Assembly (NCBI GenBank): GCA_022818135.1 | Contig: JAFMSR010000010.1 | Coordinates: 15,937,222 to 16,001,221, forward strand | From: Saxidomus purpurata | Taxonomy: Eukaryota; Mollusca; Bivalvia; Venerida; Veneridae | Direction of reading: 5' to 3' | Length of the DNA stretch: 64,000 bases | In this document: in pieces, positions 12,055-22,668 of the stretch | Layout: each line of letters begins with the position of its first letter | Position numbering within the stretch: the first letter of the stretch is position 1 | Notes under the pieces: model-generated | Databases searched by the model: none | Seen by the model: only the letters and a program-made list of their open reading frames with translations | What the model was told of the DNA's origin: nothing | Program-made: the position numbers and the translations under genes

Positions 12055-12059
12055 ATAAA
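12054..12059 (+). promoter_or_regulatory. Candidate polyadenylation signal AATAAA overlapping the TRDMT1 stop
   Basis: The final A of TGA is the first A of AATAAA. If it is used, the 3' untranslated region would be only about 15-30 bases. A later signal cannot be excluded. Confidence 0.5.
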
Positions 12060-13046
12060 TCATTTACATTTTAGTGAACTGATTTTATTTGTTACAAATT
12101 ATTCACCCAACTATTGTACAATTTAGTATGGAAATATTACAATGATCATTTTGAACACAAACAAATTAGTCAGCATCCCTTTGTTTAAAACTTTAATCGA
12201 CTGTAAAGCTAACCGGGATTAAGTTTGTATTGAAAAAAATAATTCTTTTAGGGCATCAATAGTGAAATATGTTTTTTTTTCTTTCAAATTATAGAAATGG
12301 TACATTAAAAGTTAATCGACCATCAGCTTAGTCGTCGGTTTAAGTTTCGAACAACTGGGTCCTGTGTCTGTAGATTCATCTTCTTCCTTTGATGACTTTG
12401 ACAGTAACTTTTTACATTGTATTAGCTCACCTGAGCAGAAGGTGCATATGGTGAACTATTAAGGTGCATAGATGGCCATACTCCATGGTCCATTTTTAGT
12501 TTGTATACAATCTATAATCCACATTTCTAGCGTAATCTAAATCAAACAGAAGAATATAGTCACATATTACAACGCTTTTATTATTGGCTAAATCGGATTT
12601 GAATATCAAGAGTAATCTGAGTTTATGCCACTTATTTACTAACAATTGCCCGGTAAGCACGTCTGGAACGAGTACGGTCAAAAGATCTCGGTCACGTTTG
12701 AATAGGAGCCACATCAGACCTTCAGGTCAAGAGTTGTCACTTGATTTTACGTAGATTTCTCTAGGAAATCCTGTTGTTTGCAATGATGTTTAGATTTTTT
12801 CCCCAAAAGGTGGGGTATAATTTTTTTAATAGATATATTATGGTTTACATAAAAAACTTCGATGCTTCTTTTCACATTTGATCACTCAATTATTTTATAT
12901 GTGCACATTTTATCTTCTCACAAAATCAGGTGGAAAAAATTTTCTCAAAACTAATATACTAAAACATAAAATTTAGAAGTGCTAGAATCAACACCCTAGA
13001 GTGAAGTCAATTTCCGAAAATCCATTAAAATGTTGGTGGATTTGGT
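12060..13046. other. Downstream of TRDMT1; family B head fragment
   Basis: Positions 12424-12480 start 'tagctcacctgagcagaagg', a family B head. The remainder is AT-rich with no coding signal. Positions 13020-13046 resemble 36325-36350. Confidence 0.4.
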
Positions 13047-13055
13047 TTAACGGAA

Positions 13056-13257
13056 GGAAGTGTCTCCAATTTTTTTTTACTAAATTTGAATGAAGCACAT
13101 GCATACAAAAATAAACGATAAAAATTCCCGGACCTGGAGACAAGCTATATATTGATAGTCTCGGGGTCCGGGTCCGGACTTGGAGACTTTAAGTCTCGAG
13201 ACCCGGACCTGGAGATTTTTAGTCTCGAGATCCGGACCCGGACCTGAAGACACTTCC
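13056..13257. mobile_element. 202-base MITE with 9-base target-site duplication
   Basis: The ends are inverted repeats: ggaagtgtctcc on the left and gaagacacttcc on the right (first ten bases matching). Both sides are flanked by the direct repeat ttaacggaa (13047-13055 and 13258-13266). The flanking sequence continues across the insert in a related copy at 36325-36370, which acts as an empty site. The inside is GC-rich with nested palindromes built from gagacccggacct-like blocks. Nine-base duplications are typical of Mutator-like (MULE) elements; the class is inferred from that alone. Confidence 0.8.
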
Positions 13258-13266
13258 TTAACGGAA

Positions 13267-15127
13267 GCACTTCGCTACATGGTTACATTAGGATTTTCAA
13301 AATCATTTAAAATTTACAGAATTTATAAATGAATTTATACTTGAACGTTTTATTTGACTATGTTATTTTCAGAGAGTTTGGAGAACTAATTTTGTTCACC
13401 AAATTCTGAGAGTGACCAGTTTTAAATGTAATTTCTTGTTAAGTCACATAACAGACATGACAAAATCTGCAAGTTCAGTGATAGGGTCGTCATTGATACC
13501 ACCTTTTACATATACGTCTTTTAAGGACCTAATACATACGTAATAGACAGACCTCCTTGAAGTTGAACTTTAGGTGATAATAAAAGAACTTGCGCTCATG
13601 TTATCAAAGGTCAGTGCTGAGAAAGAAAAAGTTCCATTATTCTGATTTTACCGCTGAAGACTGAACAAATATACACAAAATAGTGTGTTTGATTCATTTT
13701 ATATACCAACACATCAGCTTGATAATTAGAATCGCAAAGTCCTACCATCTTTAACATACACATCTTTTAAGGAATCCTTCCATGTCCTTCCAAGAGATGA
13801 CCTTTAAACCTTTGTTTGCGACTTGTTTAACGTGATCTGAGCCGTACACTATAAATACTTCGTCATGTTCGGAACATGAGTCGATTAGAGTCAGTCACTT
13901 GTTTGCTAAAATTATGACTAATTTCAAAACGTTTCGAACACCCATAATCATCATTAAGAAACATGTTCACTAATTTGCCTTCTGAACGTCATTTTTGTAC
14001 TAATGATCGTGTTAATTTTGTCAACAAATGAGCCGATGAAATCCAAGAGGCAGGACAAGATATACATATACATGTACAGAAACCACTTCATTGTATACCC
14101 ATACAAAACCAATATATTCTCAGTGTGGCGAAAAAAATCCACGAAATTATATGCGCTGGTCAAGGCAAACTTAAATGTTAATACCATTTTTAAATAAGAT
14201 ATTTAGCAACTGAAATATCTTTGTACTTAACTGTCTGTTTCTAAAGATCCTAACTCACAATCCTTATATCATGAATAATCATTTTTTCACCAGAAGTTTG
14301 TGTAGATACAGTCAAAGGGTTAACCATTAATGGGGTTGTTTACACTTTTCTACCAAAATACTATCCCAAAGATCCCGGTATGCACAGGTCACACATTCAA
14401 TATATCTTCTGAAGCAGACGTATTATATTTGCATTTTAAGGTTTCCAAAAAAAAGTGTGAGTAGGAGCATGTTATAGCCATTTTCGAAAACATCTAAAAT
14501 AAAATCCTCGACATGTATTTCTTTTTAAATTTAATGTCTTTTTAAGCGACCTCTGACAAACTTGTTTGGCCTTGGTCATACTAAAACATCGTGGGTTAAA
14601 CGATTATATACAGATATGCTTTACATGAAGTAACACTGAAACCTTTTAATTGTAATATTCGTTTTAATATATGTAATTTCATAGAGCTTAGAACACTGTA
14701 TTTTTCACCAAATTTGATAGCAATCAGCCCTAATTGTTACATTTATTATCGGATATACATGGCGCGTGGCAAAATTTGCAAGTTCAGTGGTATAGTTGTC
14801 AGTGAAGGATAGTTTTGTAATGTAGTCTCTAAGTGTATTTGGCACTATGTCCTATTTAACTTATACATACGTAATTGGCGGACCTCCTCCAAGTTCACAT
14901 TTAGGTGATAGTAGATGTAATCAAAGACCAAATGCCAGTGCACAGTACGAAAGAAAAGTGAAAATCGATACATTTTGCAAGATTCACTGACTTCATTATA
15001 GCACGCTTATAGAAACCCTGTCAAATTTTACACCACTTTTAGAACCTTTAAATCAAATATGTTTATAAACCGACCTCATATTTGTAGTTATTCAATAAAA
15101 CATAATTTAATCACAGGTTATATGGGG
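13267..15127. other. Intergenic; a diverged internal duplication
   Basis: Two diverged direct repeats: 13450-13640 and 14765-14960 (shared phrases 'tgcaagttcagtg', 'catacgtaat', 'gacctcct', 'tttaggtgata'). No complete gene was recognised. Confidence 0.4.
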
Positions 15128-15129
15128 TA

Positions 15130-15953
15130 GCTGGGACCCAAACAGTGCTTTGTAGTTAAAAATAGCCTAAATGACTATGTATCAATAAGAAGGTAAACAG
15201 TACCGTTTACACATCGGCCCAGTTTTAGCCTCATTTACGTTATCAAGTACCGATTTAGATAATTTGATTGATGTTACTGAAATTAAATTCATGAAACTGA
15301 ATTATATAAATATTTCTAAGGATTTCTCCTATATACGCAAGTAATGATTTGAGCGTGATATACGTACTTACAAAGTATATTACTCAAGGCGTGGCTACAC
15401 TTTTGTTAAATGTACTACACTCCCGGTATCGTAGACTTTGGCTGATCGATGCGGTATGGAAACTAGTTTTTCCCATTATCAGTATGGCTGCATGTATATG
15501 TTTACGAAATCTATCAAAGAAAAAAATGAATCCTGTATTACCGGATCGCATTACAACCGGAAGGTTAGAGGAAATAGTTACCAAATTCATTTCTACGAAC
15601 GTATGTTGTGTAATATTTGGATGACACAATGTGACATTGTTTAAACCCTTGTAGGGGTAGGATTCAGTGTCGGAAATGTGCGACTTATTCGGGTTAGCGA
15701 AAAATGTTTTTAAAAAATCGGTAACCATTAGTCGATGTTTCAAAACGGTTTGCATTTGGGCCTTGAAGTAAACTTTTACGAAAAATATAGATATTTAGGC
15801 CATATATGCAATAGGTTTTAATAAATATGCATTATTCTAGATAGAGTAATTGAGGCTGAAACTGGGTCGATGTGTAAACGGTGTTGTTTACCTTCTTATC
15901 GATATATAGTGATTAGGCTATTTTTAACTTCAATGCACTGTTTGGGTCCCAGC
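15130..15953. mobile_element. Non-autonomous DNA transposon with about 100-base terminal inverted repeats
   Basis: The left end (15130-15230, beginning gctgggacccaaacagtg) is the reverse complement, with scattered mismatches, of the right end (15853-15953, ending tgtttgggtcccagc). TA lies directly outside both ends, as in Tc1/mariner-type insertion. The inside (about 620 bases) has short open frames on both strands but none resembles a transposase. Confidence 0.8.
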
Positions 15954-15955
15954 TA

Positions 15956-16540
15956 CGCTACAATCATTCAGACATGAAAAAAATGAATAACCAGGGACAG
16001 ACTCCAACCAGTTCTCTATAAGTCTACCAAGTGTCATCTTGTAATATGCCTTTTTAAAAGAGATACAGACGTTTAAAGTTGTTAAGGCACACGAATCTGA
16101 CTAACGGGATTAGCAGTTCCTTTTCGTAACGGCTATAGGTGAAAGCAGTTCCCGTCAATTTTTATGTTAACGGAACAGCAGTGTCGAAAAATGCGAAATC
16201 CACTGAAAATTGCGTGTTTCGGCCGTTTTGCATCGCTTGTTTGCTTCTTTTTCTGTCCAAAATGGCATTACGACTAATACACGTGAACTGCGGGTAAGTA
16301 GCACCATTGTCATAATGTTACCAGACGTCTGTACAACAATACAGATGTACACAATGTATATAATTTAGATACTGATGACTCCAGTCGGGAAAGTTACATC
16401 TACACCAATTTTGTGGAAAAGAAAAAATAATATGTCAACACTCAAGTGTACATAGTCGCATTCTCTTCATCGCCATTGAAACAAATGCATGTACATGGAA
16501 CTTTTAGTACATATGTAGGGAGGCCAATAATAAGTAATGT
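15956..16540. other. Intergenic without recognised features
   Basis: No gene or repeat was identified. Confidence 0.4.
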
Positions 16541-16542
16541 AT

Positions 16543-16775
16543 GTGATCGCCTCCATGGTCGAGTCGGTAAGGTAGCCGACTTGTAATCACAATGGTCATG
16601 AGTTCGAGCCCCGCTACTAATCACGACTCTGTGAGAAAGTTTGCAGTTCCAACGTAGGATAAAGGTCTCATACTGGTCCTTACCTGGAACAATGGTGAGG
16701 TCAACTGTCCGCCTGTACATGACTGAAATAGTGTTGAAGAACGGAAGTTTAACTGAAACCAAACCTAAAACATTT
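16543..16775 (+). mobile_element. tRNA-derived SINE
   Basis: The head has an A box tggtcgagtcggtaagg and a B-box region gagttcgagccccgc, followed by a non-tRNA body ending 'ctgaaaccaaacctaaaac'. Target duplications were not resolved. It is not a functional tRNA: the stems do not close. Confidence 0.75.
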
Positions 16776-17003
16776 ACATAATTATCGCGAAAGTCGTTTC
16801 TTATAGTGCCGAGTACTAGCATATTTCTTTCTGACGTACATGTCATTTGTTCATTTTAACGATTCGATACAAAGCTTTCGATTTCAGTGTAATCATGTAC
16901 ACATATTTACCTATCATAGTTTTTGTTTCGTTTTCTAAAAACACTGGCAAACTTTGTTTACTTTCAAATCTTTAGCAGACGTAGAACCATGATCAGTGTA
17001 TTA

Positions 17004-17143
17004 GTAATAGTTAGAGGCTAAATAGAGAAATTTATGCAATATAGAAACCAAAAGGAGGGTAGCGCTAGCGACCGACTGGGTTTCTATGTTGTATAAATTT
17101 CTCTATTTTAGCCTCTAACTGACTTAGTGTTTGCCCTACATTT
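17004..17143 (-). mobile_element. Foldback element, truncated copy
   Basis: It begins gtaatagttagaggctaaa and contains a near-perfect 110-base palindrome ending tttagcctctaact at 17120, centred on cgctagcg. The second palindrome of the family is cut off after 'gtttgccctacattt'. It lies immediately upstream of the Crypton-like reading frame. Confidence 0.8.
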
Positions 17144-17342
17144 TGTACTATGTGCAGCTTGTTTACATGTGCTTATATCTAAACCACGCCTCCCGTGTTC
17201 GTGTTGGCGCATGCCTAAAAACTACCACACCATATTTGGTAGTACACACTGCAGTCACTGCACGTTTGTTACAAACACACTTTACTGGCGCGAAATTAAC
17301 CACGCTTCACTTTTTTTCTCACTTTTTACACATGTAGGTGCA

Positions 17343-18137
17343 ATGGATGCGAGTTTTGACTTGGACTTGGTTGATTTTTTGTCTGACGATTTTCCAGGTT
17401 ATTTCGAACAAGAGCCATGTACATCAACTCAGCTTCTGGGTATATCAACCCAGCAATTGATGCCAGATGTAAAGACAGGTAAATGCATGCCACTGTCGCT
17501 GTGACATAATTTACATGTATCATGTAGATCTAGCTGTCCTGAAAATAAATTTAATTGTAGCAATCGTTGCAAAACTGTCTTATCTAATTAAATTATGACC
17601 TTTACACAACAGCCATCTTTGCTGTATTGCAACCCTTCAGCTGAATTTTTATTTTTTTATTTTTTTTCAGGAACGTGTGGTCGATTTGCAAATCCTGTTT
17701 CATCTATAGAATTGAAAGAGCGACAAAAGAATGCAATACCGAAGAAAACGAGACAATCCAACAACTGGGCTGTATCTCTTTGGAGAGAATGGGCAGAGAA
17801 CAGAAACGCAAATTTCGAAACTGCGCTCGAGCCTGGATTTCCCATTCCTTTGGATGTTGGAACTATCAAGGATTACTCAATATTAAATTATTGGCTGCAA
17901 CGTTTCATTGTAGAAATAAAAAGAAAAGATGGACAGTTGTATCCTCCTAACACTTTAGTACAAATTACAAGTGCCATTCAAAGATATCTGAAAACGGAGT
18001 GTGGGGTCAGTGACATTATTTTTTTTAAGGAGGACGATGTTGTTTTTGCTGATTTCCGCAAAACATTAGACGCAAGAATGAAAGAACTTACAGGACAAGG
18101 CATTACAAAACGCATTTACTTAGATATATTCTCGTAA
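17343..18137 (+). CDS. Crypton-derived (DUF3504-type) protein, N-terminal part, probably truncated
   Basis: Two exons: 17343-17478 (ATG start, 45 codons plus one base) and 17671-18137 (stop TAA), with a GT-AG intron of 192 bases. They join in register to about 200 residues. Exon 1 is acidic and hydrophobic (DLDLVDFLSDDFPGYF). Exon 2 has the pattern NNWAVSLWREWAENRN, then LNYWLQRFIVEIKRKDG and PPNTLVQITSAIQRYLK. This resembles the N-terminal half of Crypton tyrosine-recombinase-derived proteins (the KIAA1958, QRICH1 and ZMYM type). The catalytic C-terminal half is absent: the frame runs into a 280-base duplication after GQGITKR. It may be a gene fragment or a domesticated short protein. The family call is by pattern only. 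Confidence 0.6.
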
Positions 18138-18657
18138 CAGAAGATTTTGGAACCGTCCTTTAATGAAAGCGGTATTTAACACCGCAAAACGACGTTTTGA
18201 AAGAAAATATAAAATTTATGAAGTAAAGGGTTGTGCGTTGGTGGAGTGGTTATAAATCTGGATTACCAATTAAGGGATCCCCGGTTGGAATCCCGGCCTG
18301 CGCCATGGACATTTAGAAAAATTATCAGTGTTTGCTACCCATCTAGATATGAACTGGTTAGAAACCCGGAGGTAGTCAAAACAAACAAAACGCATTTACT
18401 TAGATATATTCTCGTAACAGAAGATTTTGGAACCGTCCTTTAATGAAAGTGGTATTTAACACCGCAAAACGACGTTTTGAAAGAAAATATAAAATTTATG
18501 AAGTAAAGGGTTGTGCGTTGGTGGAGTGGTTATAAATCTGGATTACCAATTAAGGGATCCCCGGTTGGAATCCCGGCCTGCGCCATGGACATTTAGAAAA
18601 ATTATCAGTGTTTGCTACCCATCTAGATATGAACTGGTTAGAAACCCGGAGGTAGTC
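18107..18657 (+). repeat. 280-base tandem duplication carrying a SINE
   Basis: Copy 1 (about 18107-18377) and copy 2 (about 18387-18657) are almost identical, offset by 280 bases. They start at 'aaaacgcatttacttag' in the Crypton-like coding end and run to 'cccggaggtagtc'. The near identity suggests a recent event, or an assembly error. Confidence 0.9.
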
Positions 18658-18790
18658 TCATGCAGATAAGTGCTACACCGTCCGGCACGTTAGAGAGCAA
18701 AGGGATGTCTTCGTAAATAGCTAGGGTCTGGTACCCGGATTGACTTCATATGAGGGCACATAATCCTATAAATAATACTCCGTTTTATAT
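18231..18790 (+). mobile_element. tRNA-derived SINE (head duplicated)
   Basis: The tRNA-like head 'gttggtggagtggttataaa' (A box) and 'ggttggaatcccgg' (B box) occurs at about 18238 and again at about 18518, once per tandem copy. The body after the second head continues through 'gtctggtacccggattgac' to about 18790. Confidence 0.7.
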
Positions 18791-19680
18791 CTTAATTAAA
18801 CGTGCAAAGTATCTTGTGAATGAACAGAATCTGTGAAGAAAAGGTAAAGGTGAGTGCAGAAACTAGACTAAAAAAAATCGAAAACGACAAGGGCTGTCAG
18901 ATTACAAGTATCAATCATATGCGACAAGACACATCTAGCGCGATTATATCAAGCTATTGAGTTCAGTTTAAGTTAACGTCCCAGGATCACATTTTCTTAT
19001 TTCAGATCAATAAATGACAGAAATGACCATTCTTTGTACCAAAAACATTCCTAAAATTGCTTTTTAAATCGATAAGATTTTATTAGAAACATAGCGCAGA
19101 TTTTTTAATAAGGCTTTCTGGCAACTCTTTTTCTTTAAGAAACTACTTCAAAGCGAAAACGCATAAGACAATATTGTTTTGTAATGAATAGAACGCGGTT
19201 CTATCATTATCCTATAAATACATTTAGGTTACTATATCAGAAAATTCAAAGTGATCATGGGACTTAAAGTTCGTTTGATATTGTACACTGTATTCTATCT
19301 GAGTCAAGTTTATAATCTTAGCCATTTTGTGACCAACACCTTTCATAGTTTTAGCCCACCTTGAGTTCTCCGTGAATAGTAGTTTGTCAGAGCCATCAAA
19401 TTATTTCAGGACAGGACTTTGCGTAGTATTAAATGTAATATAGATCTATATGGCGTCGTCATTGGTGGGATTTCTGCTTTGCAGATTCAATAATTGTGAA
19501 AGATTCCTGATGTAAATACTTACAAAAAATGAGAAGGCCCTCTTCAACGATGTGGTAAGTCGATCAATTGTTCGACAAAACACACCTAGTGTTTACATAT
19601 TATTTTTTCTTTTCCACTGAATTGGTGTAGATGTAACTAAAACCGTTGAAAAAAATGAAATTTTCAAAGATGACATACTA
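18791..19680. other. Intergenic without recognised features
   Basis: AT-rich; no gene or repeat was identified. Confidence 0.4.
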
Positions 19681-19804
19681 TTACATAAATATAAAACTAA
19701 AGGCTAGAATCAACAATGTACGTAAAATCTAGGCAGGAATTTGCAAAAATCGATTGAAATGCTAGTTTTACGGTACCGATACACGATATGTTTATATTGG
19801 AATT
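19681..19804 (-). mobile_element. Fragment of the TTAA / GCTGCTCG MITE
   Basis: It matches the distal half of the element at 51649-52009 in reverse orientation ('tttgcaaaaatcgattgaaa', 'atatgtttatattggaattt'), ending where a family C MITE begins. Confidence 0.7.
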
Positions 19805-20178
19805 TTAAAGAGGCACTCCCTACATCTAGCAGATTATATCCTCGAAACATAGATTATGTGGTCAATGAACGTAAAATTATAAATAAATACAATTTCAAAG
19901 AAGAACCTATGGCGAAAAATGCCTTATTTTACCACAATTAATCAATATAGAGGCTTTCTGTAATATATCGCATCCACCCAATAATTGTACAACAACTTTA
20001 CACAGATTATTTAATGGTTTACGGTACTGCAGTATGTTTTAAACCGCTGATTTTATCGACAATGACTGGGAATGCATAGCTGAAACTTTTAGGTTAAGTT
20101 ATAATACTTCCAAAGATTCTATTATTTATGTTTTGGAGGCTATTTAGCTGACACCAGTTATAGGGTTTGTCCCTTTAA
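19805..20178 (+). mobile_element. Family C MITE (TTAA-flanked)
   Basis: It starts TTAAAGAGGCACTCCCTAC and ends GTCCCTTTAA, with imperfect short inverted ends. The inside has 'gttcaatgaacgtaaaa'-like and 'gatttatcgataatgact'-like blocks shared with about ten other copies in the window. Confidence 0.8.
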
Positions 20179-21240
20179 GACTAATCCAAACCAGTAATCA
20201 TTGGAAACTACATGTAAAGCTCCCCAAATAATTTAAAACTGCAAGGCTCAGGCAAAAGTATAGAAAATTGAATAGATTACAAGATAAAGAGTTTTAGTGG
20301 AACATATGATAACGAAATGTTACCTTGCTGTAATATCCGTTTGGAGGCATCGTAAGCAATACCAGTTACTAGTTGTTTATTGAGTCTAAACACATATATG
20401 TTTTAGACACGATCAGTAAAACTGTATATCGTTTTTATTTATTTTGCTACATAATGACCTTGAGGATACCCCATGCAAACAGACCAAATACGTATTACGT
20501 ATTACAGACCTGTAGTGGGTTAGGTCTAATAAGAGGGTATATAAAAACCCGTTTTGAAATAGAGAAACGTGCCAAAGCAATATTTGATGAATTCTGTGTT
20601 GCATATGGACATTCGGTTGGTTTGGGGGAAATTGGCCCATTCCCTCGAAATTTAATATACATTTTTCCCCATTTTTGACAAAAATTCCCTCAAAAGTTGA
20701 AAAAATCTTTGATTTATTTAATCAAAGAGTTGGCCAAACTGTTATAAAAACATAAGTTTTCATAAATTACAGCTTCAGAATAATTTCTTGCAACTATTTG
20801 ACACCTTACATGAGAAATTGTCAGCCGAAAATCGCCGATTTTTCGTTTGTCACCTATTTTCGCGACCCCGATTTTTGTTATTTTTTCAGCTAAAACAGTG
20901 TCCAAAGATGAAAAAAGATACTGATACAATGTTTTCAATTGAAAATAGAAGTAATACTTAATATTCACGTGTGTTTTAACACCAATGCTGCTAAGTTAAG
21001 TTCCTGACACCAGTATTGTTTATATAAAATTTTGTTATGTTAAATTCTTATGTCCTCTCTTTATATTTGGTAAAAGAATAATGTCATTTACATACATGAT
21101 AGTTTTGGTTCTTTATACTATTACATTTTTAAACAGTATTATCTATATTTTATACATTTTCTAAAAAATTCCCCTTTTCTGGCAAAATGACGTAAAAATT
21201 CCCCTCCTGACGGGCCCCGCCACCTTTCCCCTCAGACTGA
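20179..21240. other. Intergenic, AT-rich
   Basis: No gene was recognised. Positions 20620-20700 and 21160-21245 both contain 'aattcccct'-type phrases, suggesting a diverged repeat around 20640-21230. Confidence 0.35.
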
Positions 21241-21553
21241 AAAAAAACACTGACATTGCATTGTGCCCTATTCAACAGTCACGAGATGCAGACCTGTTTA
21301 CTACTACGGATTCGCCGTATTTTCTACGTTTTTTACAGTAAAAATACGGTCTACGGATTGACATTGAAAAACTACGGATTCTGATATATAATCGGTCATT
21401 TTCGTTTTTTAAAGCGTTTTTCCGTTTCTTGTCGGTATTGTGGGTATTTAGACAGTAATAGTGATCATTCGGACGCTTGCATGATAAGAAAACATTAGAT
21501 AACAAGCCTCTCGGGAACAGGATTAGTTCCAGAGGCCCGGATGTTCACGCAAT

Positions 21554-22295
21554 ATGGCAGAAAAACGCCGTCTGACCGATGATGAAAAAGAAACGGTTGG
21601 AATTAAAAAAGCGAAAAAACAAACTAACAATCATTAGTGTTTGCCCTACATTTCTGTCCAATGAAAATATCTAAAAAATTAAAATGTTCCCTGTCTATTT
21701 GCCATAAACCTCTGACAGATTGTTCTATGTATCACTCTATCCTGATAGAGCGCGACTCTATAGACCTGTTTGTGCATGACGTCATAAAATGTAGTAAATG
21801 TAGGGCAAACACTAAGTCAGTTAGAGGCTAAAATAGAGAAATTTATACAACATAGAAACCCAGTCGGTCGCTAGCGCTACCCTCCTTTTGGTTTCTATAT
21901 TGCATAAATTTCTCTATTTAGCCTCTAACTATTACGAAGTATAAAGTTGCATACAAAGATTTATGGAAATGTCTCGGACCGTCTACGAAAGGGGACAATT
22001 ATGTGCATTGTTCAACTTGCAATGCTGATTTCATGTGTGCACACGGAGGTTGCAACGACTGTAAGAGACACGTAGAGTCTGCGTCACATAATCAATGGAC
22101 GAAAATAAAAAAGCTCAAACAGAGACATTTCAAACATGCTACAGGCATCCAGATCGGAAAAAGACTTGAAAGTTACGAACGCGGAAGTGTTGATGTGCGA
22201 GTTTATTGCCGAAATGAACTTGTCCCTATCCACGGCAAAAGTGATGACTGAAACGCTGAAAACAATGTTTCCCGATTCGGAAATTGCCAATGGTA
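21554..22295 (+). pseudogene. hAT-type transposase N-terminus, split and frameshifted
   Basis: Translation from the ATG at 21554 gives MAEKRRLTDDEKETVG and a lysine-rich stretch to about 21633. A foldback element then interrupts it. The frame resumes at about 21937 with YKVAYKDLWKCLGP and a BED-like zinc finger: CSTCNADF, GGCNDCKRHV and SASHNQW (C-x2-C and H-x5-H ligands). A frame change near 22195 is followed by FIAEMNLSLSTAKVMTETL and KTMFPDSEIA, the typical hAT block after the finger. The DDE core and dimerisation domain are missing. This is a decayed copy. Confidence 0.75.
21634..21935 (-). mobile_element. Foldback element, complete copy, inside the hAT remnant
   Basis: 302 bases. It starts ttagtgtttgccctacattt, has the inner end aaatgtagggcaaacactaa, then the cgctagcg-centred palindrome, and ends cctctaactattac. 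It has the same organisation as 44405-44720, in opposite orientation. Confidence 0.85.
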
Positions 22296-22322
22296 GGTTA
22301 TAATTTTAAAATGTTGCCATAG

Positions 22323-22668
22323 TTAAAGGCCCACTACTAAGCGAAAACTAAGTGACAGTCATTTCAATGGCAAGTACATTACCTTATACAAGACACTAAA
22401 TAATGAAGATTTGCAGGCTAAAATTTACAGAAAGTGTTTGGAACACGAAGAAAAGTATGTGTATTATGTTGAAATCTCAGTGATTCGACAAAATGACTAC
22501 CCAGGTCTTTTTAACTTTGTTCATAATACACAGAAAAATAATTGTACATGTGCTGTGATTTATTTAGAATTTCTACATTCCAACTTTCATTTTTTATTAA
22601 AAATAACTTATTTCTGTGTTTTTTAAAGTATATTTGAATTTTCGCTTTCGTTAGTATTGGACCTTTAA
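22323..22668 (+). mobile_element. Family H MITE (TTAA-flanked)
   Basis: It begins TTAAAGGCCCACTACTAAGC and ends TAGTATTGGACCTTTAA. The ends are inverted repeats of about 20 bases with mismatches. A second copy is at 47410-47755. Confidence 0.85.

Noticed and set aside
15349..15755. Overlapping frames inside the long-TIR element as a transposase
   Set aside because: Opposite-strand frames of 91-123 codons without DDE or helix-turn-helix motifs.
17127..17504. Upstream extension of the Crypton-like exon to 17127
   Set aside because: The added residues translate the foldback element and promoter region. The first conserved-looking Met is at 17343.
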